Shown one piece after another: positions 49,901 through 56,405 of a DNA stretch of 56,405 nt (position 1 is its first letter; every line of letters begins with the position of its first letter). The stretch covers positions 1 through 56,405 of the forward strand of contig NZ_NFKI01000021.1 in assembly GCF_002160305.1 (NCBI RefSeq), read 5' to 3'. A program made the translations under genes and the position numbers. The notes beneath the pieces were generated by a model, which was not told the origin of the DNA, ran no database searches, and worked only from the letters and a program-made list of their open reading frames with translations. Origin of the DNA: Pseudoflavonifractor sp. An184. Lineage in GTDB: Bacteria; Bacillota; Clostridia; Oscillospirales; Oscillospiraceae.

Positions 49901-52900
49901 TCCAATGGTGAGATCGACCTGAGCAACCTGCCCGAAGGCTCCTATATGGTGACGGAGCTGGAGTGTGAGGGATATGTAATCGACGATGCCCAGCGGATCA
50001 TCCACCTCCGGGCCAACGATACCGCCGAGTTTGTCTTTACCAATACCCAGAAGCCCGGTTTGCGGCTGATCAAAACCAGCGCGGACGGCTCCCCGATGAA
50101 AGGGGTCACGTTCCGTATTGCTCGAATCGAGGACGGCAGCCGTTATCTGGACCGCACTACCGATGAGAATGGCGAAATTCTGGTCTCTGATCTGGAGCCC
50201 GGTATTTATTCCGTCACAGAGACTGCTACCTTGCCGGACCACATTCTGGACACCACGGAGTACCATGTGGAGCTGTCCCCCGGCAGGACCTCGGAGCTGC
50301 GCCTGACCAACGACAAGCGGCCCAGTTTGACGATCCACAAAAGTGACGCCGACACTGACGAGCCTGTAGCCGGGGCTGTGTTCACAGTCAAAGCGGCAGA
50401 TGGCAGCACAGTCACTGAGGTGACCACCGGAACGGATGGCACCGTAACCGTGGAAAATCTGCTTCCCATTGTCTATGAGGTCATCGAGAAAAGCGTCCCG
50501 GAGCCCTACCTGCTGGACGCTCCCAGCCAGCTGATTACGCTCCAGCCCAACTGGGACTCTGATATCTATTTCGAAAATCATAAAAAGCCGACGCTCACCA
50601 TCCAAAAAATAGACAGTATCACCGGCAGTCCAATTCAGGGGGCCCTGTTTCAGGTATGGTACGGCTCCAACAGTACGTCCACCGGAGAGTTGAATGACCT
50701 TGGCACCCATTTTACTGATGAAAATGGGCAGATCATCATGGAAGGCCTGCGTGACGGCTGGTACCGGGTAACAGAGCTGGAGCCGGCCCATGGATATACA
50801 ATCAAAGACCCTGCCACCCAAGAGTTCTATATCGAAGGCGGCGGTAACAAGACGGTGACCTTTGAAAATGTTCCGCTTAACGCCATCATTGTAGAAAAAT
50901 ACGACAGTGTGACAGGCGAAGCCTTGCCCGGCTGTACGTTCCAGCTTCGCTACTTGGCTGGAGCCAGCGGAACCGGCGGCACGGTCATCGGCCAGAAGAC
51001 CACCGGCGGCAACGGGACCGCCATTTGGACCGGTCTTGAACCTGGCACCTACATCGTCGAGGAGGTTGATCCCGCGGACGGATACAGCATCATCCAGTCC
51101 TCTGAAACTATCTACCTGGCGGACAGCGGCGAGCAATCCGTTGTGACCGTGCGGTTTGAAAATATGCCGGACGGGAGCCTCCTGATCCGCAAAGTGTGCT
51201 CCACCAACCCCAGTGTGACTCTGTCCAATGCAGAGTTCAAGATTATGTATGCGGACGGGACTCTCATCGGCGACAGTAACGGTATCTACCGGACCGATGA
51301 GAACGGAGAAATCCGCATTGAGGGCCTGGCCCCCGGCAGAAGCGTCATCGTTACCGAAACACAGGCGCCTCCGGGATTCTTGATCGACACCCAATCCCAG
51401 ACCATCCAGATTCGAGAGGGTCGGACGGTCAGCCTTACCTTTGCTAACCAGCCCAAGGGTGAGTTGATCATCCAGAAGCGGGACAGCGCCACAGGCCGGT
51501 TGCTCTCCGGTGCCCAGTTCAGAGTGACTACGGCGGGCGGATGCGAAGTCGGCTTGGACGGGGTGATCGGCGACAGCACCCTCACTCAGAACGGAATTTT
51601 CACTACTGATTCGTCAGGCGAGATCCACATCACCAACCTGGCCCCCGGCGCTTATGTGCTGACGGAGATCAAAGCGCCGGACGGCTATGTGATGGACGCT
51701 CCCTCCACCAACGTAGTCATCGGGGAGGGCGGAGACACCCAGACGGTGGTCATCACCAACTCCAAGGCGGGCAGCCTGATCATCGACAAACGGGATTCCC
51801 TCACTGGCGAACCCCTGGAGGGGGTCACTTTCAAGGTAACTACCTCCACCGGTGAGTATGTACCAGATGAAAATGGCTACATCTCCAGCAACGGTATCTA
51901 CAAGACCGACAAGGATGGCCTTATTCAGATCGACGGGGTGGTGGGCACCCTGGTGGTCACGGAGGTGGAGACCATCCCCGGCTATACCATCGATCCTTCC
52001 TCCCAGACCCAGACCGTGGTGGTACATCCAAACGATACCCAAATTTTGTATTTCACCAACACCCCCAGCACTACCTTGGTCATTGAGAAGTACATCGAGG
52101 GCACGACTACTCCTCTGGAAGGTGTTACTTTCTTGGTCACGGACAGCTCCGGCGCGGTGGTGGGGCCCTCCAACGGCGAGTACATCACCGACGAGAACGG
52201 CCGCATTGTGATCACTGATCTGGAGCCGGGCACCACCGTCACCGCCAGGGAGATCAAGACCCTGGAGGGATATGTCCTGGACACCGCCCCAAAGAGCATT
52301 GAGATCAAAACGGGCGAGGTTCAGACGCTCCGATTCTACAATGAGGCCAAGGGCACCCTGGTTATCCGGAAACTGGACTCCGTCACGAAGGAGCCGCTTT
52401 CCGGGGTTGAGTTTGAACTGACCTATGCAGACGGCGGCTATGTGGATGACGCCAACGGCCACCTGTCCTCTAAGGGTCTCTACACCACTGACCAGAACGG
52501 CGAGATCCGCATCTCCGGCGTCACGGGGACCATCGTGGTCAAGGAAACCAAGACCATTGAGGGCTATACTATTGACGAAGCCACCCGGACCCAGACGGTC
52601 GAGGTAAACCCCGAGGATACACAAACGCTGACGTTCTATAATGACCCCATTGGCGGCGTCGAGATCATCAAGATCGACGCGGATGACACCAGCGAGCGCA
52701 TTCCCGATGTGACATTTGAGATCCGGAAGGTCGACGATGAGCTGATCGACACCATCACGACAGACAAGAATGGCCGCGCTTTCTTAGCTCTTGAGGATGG
52801 CGCCTATTATGCTGTTGAAATCGAGGCGGCGGACGGGTATCAATTGGATGATGCTCCCCATTATTTTGAGGTTGAGGATGGCAAAACTGTGGTCCTCAAG

Positions 52901-54034
52901 GTGGAGAACAAAGGCTTCAGCGGTATCATCATCCACAAGGTCGACAGCGTCACCGGAGAGGGCATCTACGATGTAAAATTCCTGCTGTATGACGCCAATA
53001 AAAATCCCATTGGGGAGTACACCACCGACCAGAACGGCTACATCTATATTGATGAGGCACTGGCGGAAGGAAAGGGCCGCTTCTACATCCGCGAACTTGA
53101 GGCAGCCGAGGGCTATGAGCTGGACGAAGAATATAAAACCGTCTATGTGAAGCCTGGCCACACCATTGAAATCGAGTGGGAGAATGTGCCCATCACCGGC
53201 CAGATCCAGATCTATAAGTATGCCGAGGAGTATAACGCCGTGACCGGCACACCCGCCGGTTCTCCGCTGGAGGGCGCGACATTTGAGATCGTCCAAGAGC
53301 GCAGCGGGCGGGTAGTGGATTACATCACGACCGATGCCAGAGGCGTCGCTGCGTCCCGTCCCCTCCCTCTGGGCCGCTATAAGATCCAGGAAGTGTCTGC
53401 GCCGGCCTACTGGCAGGTAGATCCCACCGTCCATGATGTCACCTTGGAATTTGCTGGGCAGATTATCAAGCTGTCCGCGTTCGACAAGCCCTCCAATCTA
53501 GGTGTGACCATCACCAAGCGCGGCAACGCGGAGGTTCTTGCCGGCCAGACGATGCGCTACGACATCACCGTGGCAAACACCTCCAATGTGGCGCTGGAGA
53601 ACTTCTATTGGCACGACAAGATCCCCTACGACATTGCCCGAGCCACTACCCTGACCACTGGTACCTACAGCGCCCGGCTCAACTACCGAGTGCTCTATGC
53701 GACCAATTACACAGCGGACTACCAAGTGCTGGCTTCCAATTTGCTCACGACCAATAACTACAGTTTCAGTCTGAACGCAATCCCCATGCAGGCCGGCGAA
53801 GTGGTCACCGATATTATGTTCGACTTTGGTAAGGTACCGGTTGGTTTCCAAAGCGTCACAGGGCCCACCCTGAGCGTCATTGTCAACGGCAACGCAGTCA
53901 ACGGCTATCAGCTGGTCAACCGTGCGGATGCCGGCGGCAAGTACCAGGGAACCTGGCAGACTGCCCAGGCAAGCTGGGGCACCATCATCCGTAAGTATAC
54001 CACCACGCCCACCCTACCCAAGACGGGCTATTGA
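46913..54034 (+). CDS. Giant SpaA/Cna-B-repeat surface adhesin ending LPKTGY
   Basis: 2,373 residues with signal peptide (SCLMTVVMMVGMLPTTAFA), then about 650 residues without a firm family call. Residues about 625-760 read like a pilin or DUF7601-type domain (LANLSLEVTKKIGEG). From about 765 to 2190 I count 15 SpaA-type domains of about 95 residues, each with an opening such as GSLIIDKRDSLTGEPLEGV, a TDENGEI turn and an E-containing strand, as in isopeptide-stabilised pilins. A DUF11-like domain follows (about 2190-2360: NLGVTITKRGNAEVLAGQT) and the protein stops right after TLPKTGY. There is no membrane helix or charged tail after the motif. AGGAGG precedes the ATG. Confidence 0.85.
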   Translation: MRSHLRAHWKHAVSCLMTVVMMVGMLPTTAFALSESNHQAEAVSTPAGSFELTPAGTTAWNGGEEPMTVYSSQTGTAQEAEIPAGESFALLEDSGGDRLTIGYSEGGWTGSTLEDTGWVDKADILVNLPDLLPSIAYIRMNAETQFNSRLTRFESVIPCPYGEAERLARLQAEAMDSGETLVVRMDGQTVTISRAVGDPASLEEYSLDGETYQKYGKWTEKDPAEDSMSSISAYQLPYNIKTAYSADPSITLGMFAPQPTKPNQAPSNVTPTGDVGAYNPGSPGGQKPHTSNVAWAIDPERTFLRFTLIEFPQGVVTDLNTMDWDTWHVVGTPLNVVWSNGWSAEQCRSDITWYNSSAMHYNGMGSNAPQLMAGTSVSNGVYSYDATVGYNQRWVTTADEFQAETGITDQQKEQMFHLNSDSWSTGWLNGDYTSMWGTDPQSVTPGNLYQVYKANSAFLYLLGRLTETDNHAGGSNPGWSADEAMEKWSEYIFDESGNLRTTYRIIVETGMILRDPDGGRRAYTLRDMMAYSLYNNEASERYNLIWDQSSTTVNMAQWMRQAKTQFLEYPLDENGTPTGEELVSTNGFAECDSYVDTIQYARPIRDTIFSERNSFGLHIFSPFSFEKDELANLSLEVTKKIGEGISSDQTWDFTVTYTSGQPNSFTATKNDADFTSQITETGSGLKFTLKGGETVHIDFDADPSFRFEVTEDDPSLLTDISGSGGTADLSGKKFISSGGASKVTFTNGDETENPPDPPNPPTPGKSILFKRDANTNEGVGPATFKFSSVTNGDYEFDTDENGVLESIQWWDPTEGEGKYIKPGEYTVTELIPPPNYMPSDEVQQIKLELDENGDPIPAGPLVFQNLEKVGLRVLKYDQERSPMSGVTFEIYRDGTSIGRYETDGNGEILLTGIEPGTYRAVEVDTGDESHLLDGSYQEIELAAGEGVKDLIFFNDLKPGMKLVKVDSADPSKTISGAVFEIRAVDGSYGPQQFTTDSNGEIDLSNLPEGSYMVTELECEGYVIDDAQRIIHLRANDTAEFVFTNTQKPGLRLIKTSADGSPMKGVTFRIARIEDGSRYLDRTTDENGEILVSDLEPGIYSVTETATLPDHILDTTEYHVELSPGRTSELRLTNDKRPSLTIHKSDADTDEPVAGAVFTVKAADGSTVTEVTTGTDGTVTVENLLPIVYEVIEKSVPEPYLLDAPSQLITLQPNWDSDIYFENHKKPTLTIQKIDSITGSPIQGALFQVWYGSNSTSTGELNDLGTHFTDENGQIIMEGLRDGWYRVTELEPAHGYTIKDPATQEFYIEGGGNKTVTFENVPLNAIIVEKYDSVTGEALPGCTFQLRYLAGASGTGGTVIGQKTTGGNGTAIWTGLEPGTYIVEEVDPADGYSIIQSSETIYLADSGEQSVVTVRFENMPDGSLLIRKVCSTNPSVTLSNAEFKIMYADGTLIGDSNGIYRTDENGEIRIEGLAPGRSVIVTETQAPPGFLIDTQSQTIQIREGRTVSLTFANQPKGELIIQKRDSATGRLLSGAQFRVTTAGGCEVGLDGVIGDSTLTQNGIFTTDSSGEIHITNLAPGAYVLTEIKAPDGYVMDAPSTNVVIGEGGDTQTVVITNSKAGSLIIDKRDSLTGEPLEGVTFKVTTSTGEYVPDENGYISSNGIYKTDKDGLIQIDGVVGTLVVTEVETIPGYTIDPSSQTQTVVVHPNDTQILYFTNTPSTTLVIEKYIEGTTTPLEGVTFLVTDSSGAVVGPSNGEYITDENGRIVITDLEPGTTVTAREIKTLEGYVLDTAPKSIEIKTGEVQTLRFYNEAKGTLVIRKLDSVTKEPLSGVEFELTYADGGYVDDANGHLSSKGLYTTDQNGEIRISGVTGTIVVKETKTIEGYTIDEATRTQTVEVNPEDTQTLTFYNDPIGGVEIIKIDADDTSERIPDVTFEIRKVDDELIDTITTDKNGRAFLALEDGAYYAVEIEAADGYQLDDAPHYFEVEDGKTVVLKVENKGFSGIIIHKVDSVTGEGIYDVKFLLYDANKNPIGEYTTDQNGYIYIDEALAEGKGRFYIRELEAAEGYELDEEYKTVYVKPGHTIEIEWENVPITGQIQIYKYAEEYNAVTGTPAGSPLEGATFEIVQERSGRVVDYITTDARGVAASRPLPLGRYKIQEVSAPAYWQVDPTVHDVTLEFAGQIIKLSAFDKPSNLGVTITKRGNAEVLAGQTMRYDITVANTSNVALENFYWHDKIPYDIARATTLTTGTYSARLNYRVLYATNYTADYQVLASNLLTTNNYSFSLNAIPMQAGEVVTDIMFDFGKVPVGFQSVTGPTLSVIVNGNAVNGYQLVNRADAGGKYQGTWQTAQASWGTIIRKYTTTPTLPKTGY

Positions 54035-54476
54035 GCGGCGGAGCGGATCGTACAGACAAACGATTTCGCCTGATCGCAGTTCCATATGGCAGGGTGCTCA
54101 ACACTGCCGCGGCCCCCCCAACGGGGGCCGCGTGTTTTCTTTGAATAAGCCGCTATCTGGCCATAAAGTCGTTCTTTTATCCACGAAGCTCTGTTCAGGG
54201 CCCCTTGTGACACAATCACATTGTAATTTTCACACATTTCTCCTAAAGGCAGCCGCCCGCTCCCAGTAGAGTTCCCGGAGCGGGCAGCTGTCTGCATATG
54301 GCTTTGAATAGCAAATTGGAAAACAATTTTCAGTCAAAATCAAGTAAGGGCCCTGGTCCGGTTTGCAGATTTTAAGAAATTATAAGATTTTTCCGCGCCG
54401 TTCCATGATATAATTTAACCTCACTCGCAGAACCCCGATCTATTTGTTTCCAAATACAAGCACCTGGAGGTTAGCT
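54035..54476. other. Gene-free stretch after the adhesin
   Basis: It contains a strong hairpin terminator (CGCGGCCCCC at 54108-54117, GGGGGCCGCG at 54123-54132, then TGTTTTCTTT) and, near its right end, a clear -10 box TATAAT (54409-54414) for the response regulator. No credible gene seen. Confidence 0.6.
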
Positions 54477-55382
54477 ATGGAACGAATGTCCAAGGATAAA
54501 ATGCGAATCATGATCATAGATGACGACGAAGAGATCAGAGAGGTAATCTCGGTCCTCCTCTCTAATGAGGACTATGAGGTTATTGAAGCCGCTTCCGGCG
54601 AAGAAGCTCTGACCCGGTTAACCGCAGATATAGATCTTGTCATTCTGGACGTCATGATGTCCGGCATGTCTGGATACCAGGTGGCACGGGTTATTCGCGA
54701 GACTTCAAATGTTCCGATCCTGTTTTTAACCGCAAGGACTCAGAGTTCCGACCTAGTACTGGGTTACTCCTCTGGCGGCGATGACTATTTGGCAAAGCCA
54801 TTCTCGTACCCTGAACTTGTTGCACGGGTCAAAGGGCTGCTGCGCCGATATACTATTTATCAAGGGAAAAAGGTTCCGACCAGAAAAACTGAGTACATCG
54901 AATTTGAGAACCTGCGGGTTGATTGCTGCCGCAACATGGCCTGGAAACGCGGAGAGGAGCTTAATCTGACCTCTACGGAATACCGCATCCTGCGCTTGCT
55001 GCTGGCATATCCCGGCCAAATCTTTTCTGCGCAGAATATCTATGAAAGTGTGTGGGAAGAACCTTTCTATTCAGGGGACAGCAACTCGGTCATGGTAAGT
55101 AACAAAAAAAGGGACGAAAAGACTTATTATGTTACACTGCGTATCGGAAAAATGTTATACTGTGATATGGATAGACCAATCAGCAAAAAGGTTGCCGAGG
55201 AAATCCTACTTTGCAATAAATCTTCTGTTGGCACTATGGCAATGAGCAGCGTTAAAGCAAAGGAAGTTGCTTCCCCTTATTTGAGACGTGATCCTATACA
55301 TAAGCCCGGCGGGCCAGGCTACTTTCCTCATTACCATCCAAAAAAGGCGCAGAACGCACACAGTTGGTATTTAATCAAGTAG
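54477..55382 (+). CDS. Response regulator truncated and fused in frame to a toxin-tail-like sequence
   Basis: 301 residues from the ATG behind GGAGG. Residues about 8-125 are a normal receiver domain (MIIDDDEEIREV, phospho-acceptor Asp in LVILDVMMSGMSG, Lys in YLAKPFSYPEL). From about 140 begins an OmpR-type winged helix that breaks at DSNSVMV, inside the recognition helix (about base 55097). From there SNKKRDEKTYYV onward is unrelated and ends GPGYFPHYHPKKAQNAHSWYLI, which resembles the C-terminal ends of polymorphic toxin domains. The in-frame join suggests a deletion or recombination. DNA binding is probably lost. Confidence 0.65.
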   Translation: MERMSKDKMRIMIIDDDEEIREVISVLLSNEDYEVIEAASGEEALTRLTADIDLVILDVMMSGMSGYQVARVIRETSNVPILFLTARTQSSDLVLGYSSGGDDYLAKPFSYPELVARVKGLLRRYTIYQGKKVPTRKTEYIEFENLRVDCCRNMAWKRGEELNLTSTEYRILRLLLAYPGQIFSAQNIYESVWEEPFYSGDSNSVMVSNKKRDEKTYYVTLRIGKMLYCDMDRPISKKVAEEILLCNKSSVGTMAMSSVKAKEVASPYLRRDPIHKPGGPGYFPHYHPKKAQNAHSWYLIK

Positions 55383-55411
55383 TTTGAACAGGCTTTTTTG
55401 AAGGAGTATCA

Positions 55412-55963
55412 ATGAAAAAACGATATATTCTTTACCAGTCTTTTTTTGATAACACAATCACCGAAGATAACATTCCCGATGATGTAGACGATATAAAGAC
55501 TGTCTCACAAGAAAATTTTCGAGTGCTTCTTGATCTTTGTTTTCAGTATGCAGATGTTTTTTCGCTTACGGACTACCCTCCCGAACACAAAGGTATCAAA
55601 AACTATATTGATGCGCTTATTCCATTTCAAGTGGATTCCTTATTTCCGAATGAATGGTTTTATGAGCGCGCTATTGGTGAGCCCTTTCACGTTCGCATCT
55701 ATAGCGCAACAGAAAAAGCAAAAGAGATCCTACTTGAAACTGTTGAAGATTTGTTTCTTACACCCAAGAATGGGAAAGCCGTTTTTGTGAATGATCTCTG
55801 CTTTTTCCGAAACGGCAAGGCTTTTTTAGGTACTGTAACACACGAATATTACTGCCTTGTTTATTGTCCAGATTATAAGTTCGAGCGTAAGCTTAAAAGC
55901 ACAGGGCGGTGGATTGAAGTGACTGATCCCTGGTCTGAACCATTTCAGTTTACAGCGAAATGA
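55412..55963 (+). CDS. Probable immunity protein
   Basis: 183 residues; cytoplasmic, alpha/beta, Asp/Phe/Tyr-rich, with segments FRVLLDLCFQYADVFSL and FYERAIGEPFHVRIYSATEK. GAAGGAG lies six bases before the ATG. It comes 29 bp after the toxin-tail-like end of the response regulator chimera, the usual position of the cognate immunity gene. I do not recognise the family. Confidence 0.5.
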   Translation: MKKRYILYQSFFDNTITEDNIPDDVDDIKTVSQENFRVLLDLCFQYADVFSLTDYPPEHKGIKNYIDALIPFQVDSLFPNEWFYERAIGEPFHVRIYSATEKAKEILLETVEDLFLTPKNGKAVFVNDLCFFRNGKAFLGTVTHEYYCLVYCPDYKFERKLKSTGRWIEVTDPWSEPFQFTAK

Positions 55964-56083
55964 TACGTAACGAAATATCCTCTGATAGAGAAAACCTACT
56001 ATGCCATGATCTGTAATATTGATGCGGATGAGCAGAACGTTCTCTTCCTTGACATAGACAAGATCAATCAAATTTTTGCACAA
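55964..56083 (+). pseudogene. Remnant of a further gene after the immunity gene
   Basis: In the same frame, right after the stop, sequence reads YVTKYPLIEKTYYAMICN and INQIFAQLII with no good start. The frame then runs into a terminator. It looks like the C-terminus of a related gene. Low confidence. Confidence 0.35.
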
Positions 56084-56085
56084 CT

Positions 56086-56127
56086 TATAATCCCCCCAGA
56101 AGGCAGTGGTCTACTGCACTTCTGGGG
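56086..56127 (+). terminator. Long terminator hairpin
   Basis: CCCCCAGAAG and GCAGT pair with ACTGC and CTTCTGGGGG around a short loop, followed by TTCTTTATT. It ends the toxin/immunity-type transcript. Confidence 0.8.
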
Positions 56128-56330
56128 GTTCTTTATTCTAAAAAAATCGTTCAGTATAGGATGCAGAAAACTTCTTCCGCACTACAGACAAACGCCGCCA
56201 CTCAGGTCCCGCTCCGTTTTTGAGAGAACATTCAGCCTTCATATATTAAGGGTGCTTGTTGTATTCGTCCCCCTAACCTGCAGAATAGAAAACTTTTAAG
56301 TCCAATGGTATTAAGTCAAGAGGGTGATTC

Positions 56331-56405
56331 ACGGAAACAACAGAAGAAAACGCCATAGGAGAGCTATGTGAGCAGCCAAAAGGCAACACCAACCAAAGCC
56401 CTGCC
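56331..56405 (+). CDS. Start of a further protein, partial, possible ACG start
   Basis: AGAGGGTGA lies six bases before ACG at 56331, from which TETTEENAIGELCEQPKGN is open to the window end. No AUG, GUG or UUG is in frame behind that site. An alternative is GTG at 56368 in another frame. Too short for a family call. Confidence 0.3.

Noticed and set aside
49706-51394. 562-codon minus-strand frame in the adhesin gene
   Set aside because: Antisense of repetitive SpaA domains; periodic sequence mirrors the sense repeats.
49200-53490. DNA-level tandem repeat locus
   Set aside because: The repeats are protein domains diverged at DNA level, not recent DNA duplications.
56006-56299. 97-codon plus-strand gene
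   Set aside because: It has no good ribosome binding site and reads through a strong terminator; treated as a gene remnant.

Overview
The window looks like part of a chromosome of a Gram-positive gut-type Clostridia, probably Oscillospiraceae (Flavonifractor/Intestinimonas-like). This is inferred from AGGAGG ribosome binding sites, a sortase, an LPxTG motif, S-layer homology repeats, DUF6809/DUF5697/DUF6100-type proteins and CD1110/CD1115-like conjugation ATPases. Nearly all of it is accessory DNA. No housekeeping gene, intact tRNA or rRNA was seen.

Layout. (1) 1-6.2 kb: an immunity-type cluster: an LRR/NTF2-like protein, an unknown protein and a 1,477-residue multidomain protein with TPR, SUFU-like and DUF4253-like parts. 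(2) 6.3-13.2 kb: integrated mobilizable element 1, with an excisionase-like protein, a frameshifted HTH protein, a RHH/MobC-like protein, a MobP3-type relaxase with Sel1 repeats, a zinc ribbon and two overlapping tyrosine integrases. It ends at a 45-bp tRNA-Thr(GGT) 3'-half. (3) 13.2-23.2 kb: element 2, bounded by two identical copies of that 45-bp sequence. Its cargo is an HTH/Ser-Thr kinase-LRR/two-lipoprotein operon. Its mobility module is MobC, a relaxase with a second gene nested inside it, DUF6809 and an integrase. (4) 23.2-25.3 kb: a long structured leader, then a winged-helix protein and its partner. (5) 25.3-31.8 kb: an AT-richer defence island on the minus strand, with an ApeA-like HEPN protein and a two-gene operon coupling a predicted HExxH zinc peptidase (1,038 aa) to a SIR2 NADase-like protein. 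A strong promoter, a 61-aa ORF and a terminator/attenuator lie upstream. This operon is the best candidate for an undescribed system. (6) 32.1-54 kb: conjugation genes (VirB2, VirB6, a VirB3-VirB4 fusion, a CD1115-like VirD4, an S1 protein), a sortase, an SLH/NlpC-like protein and a 2,373-aa adhesin with 15 SpaA-type domains. (7) 54.4-56.4 kb: a response regulator broken in its recognition helix and fused in frame to a toxin-tail-like sequence, a probable immunity gene, a gene remnant and the start of a further gene.

How it fits together. The two 45-bp att copies, the position of each integrase just left of a copy, and the absence of a tRNA 5' half next to either copy suggest a tandem array at one tRNA-Thr gene. 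The two mobilizable elements lack transfer machinery and could use the type IV system encoded further right. The right-hand segment may be the left part of a conjugative element whose integrase and att site lie outside the window.

Recurring oddities are several genes whose Shine-Dalgarno placement and predicted N-termini point to non-AUG starts (ATC, ACG/ATT, CTG, TTG), three near-identical promoter modules in elements 1 and 2, and gene overlaps. All family names come from reading translated sequence; no database search was run.
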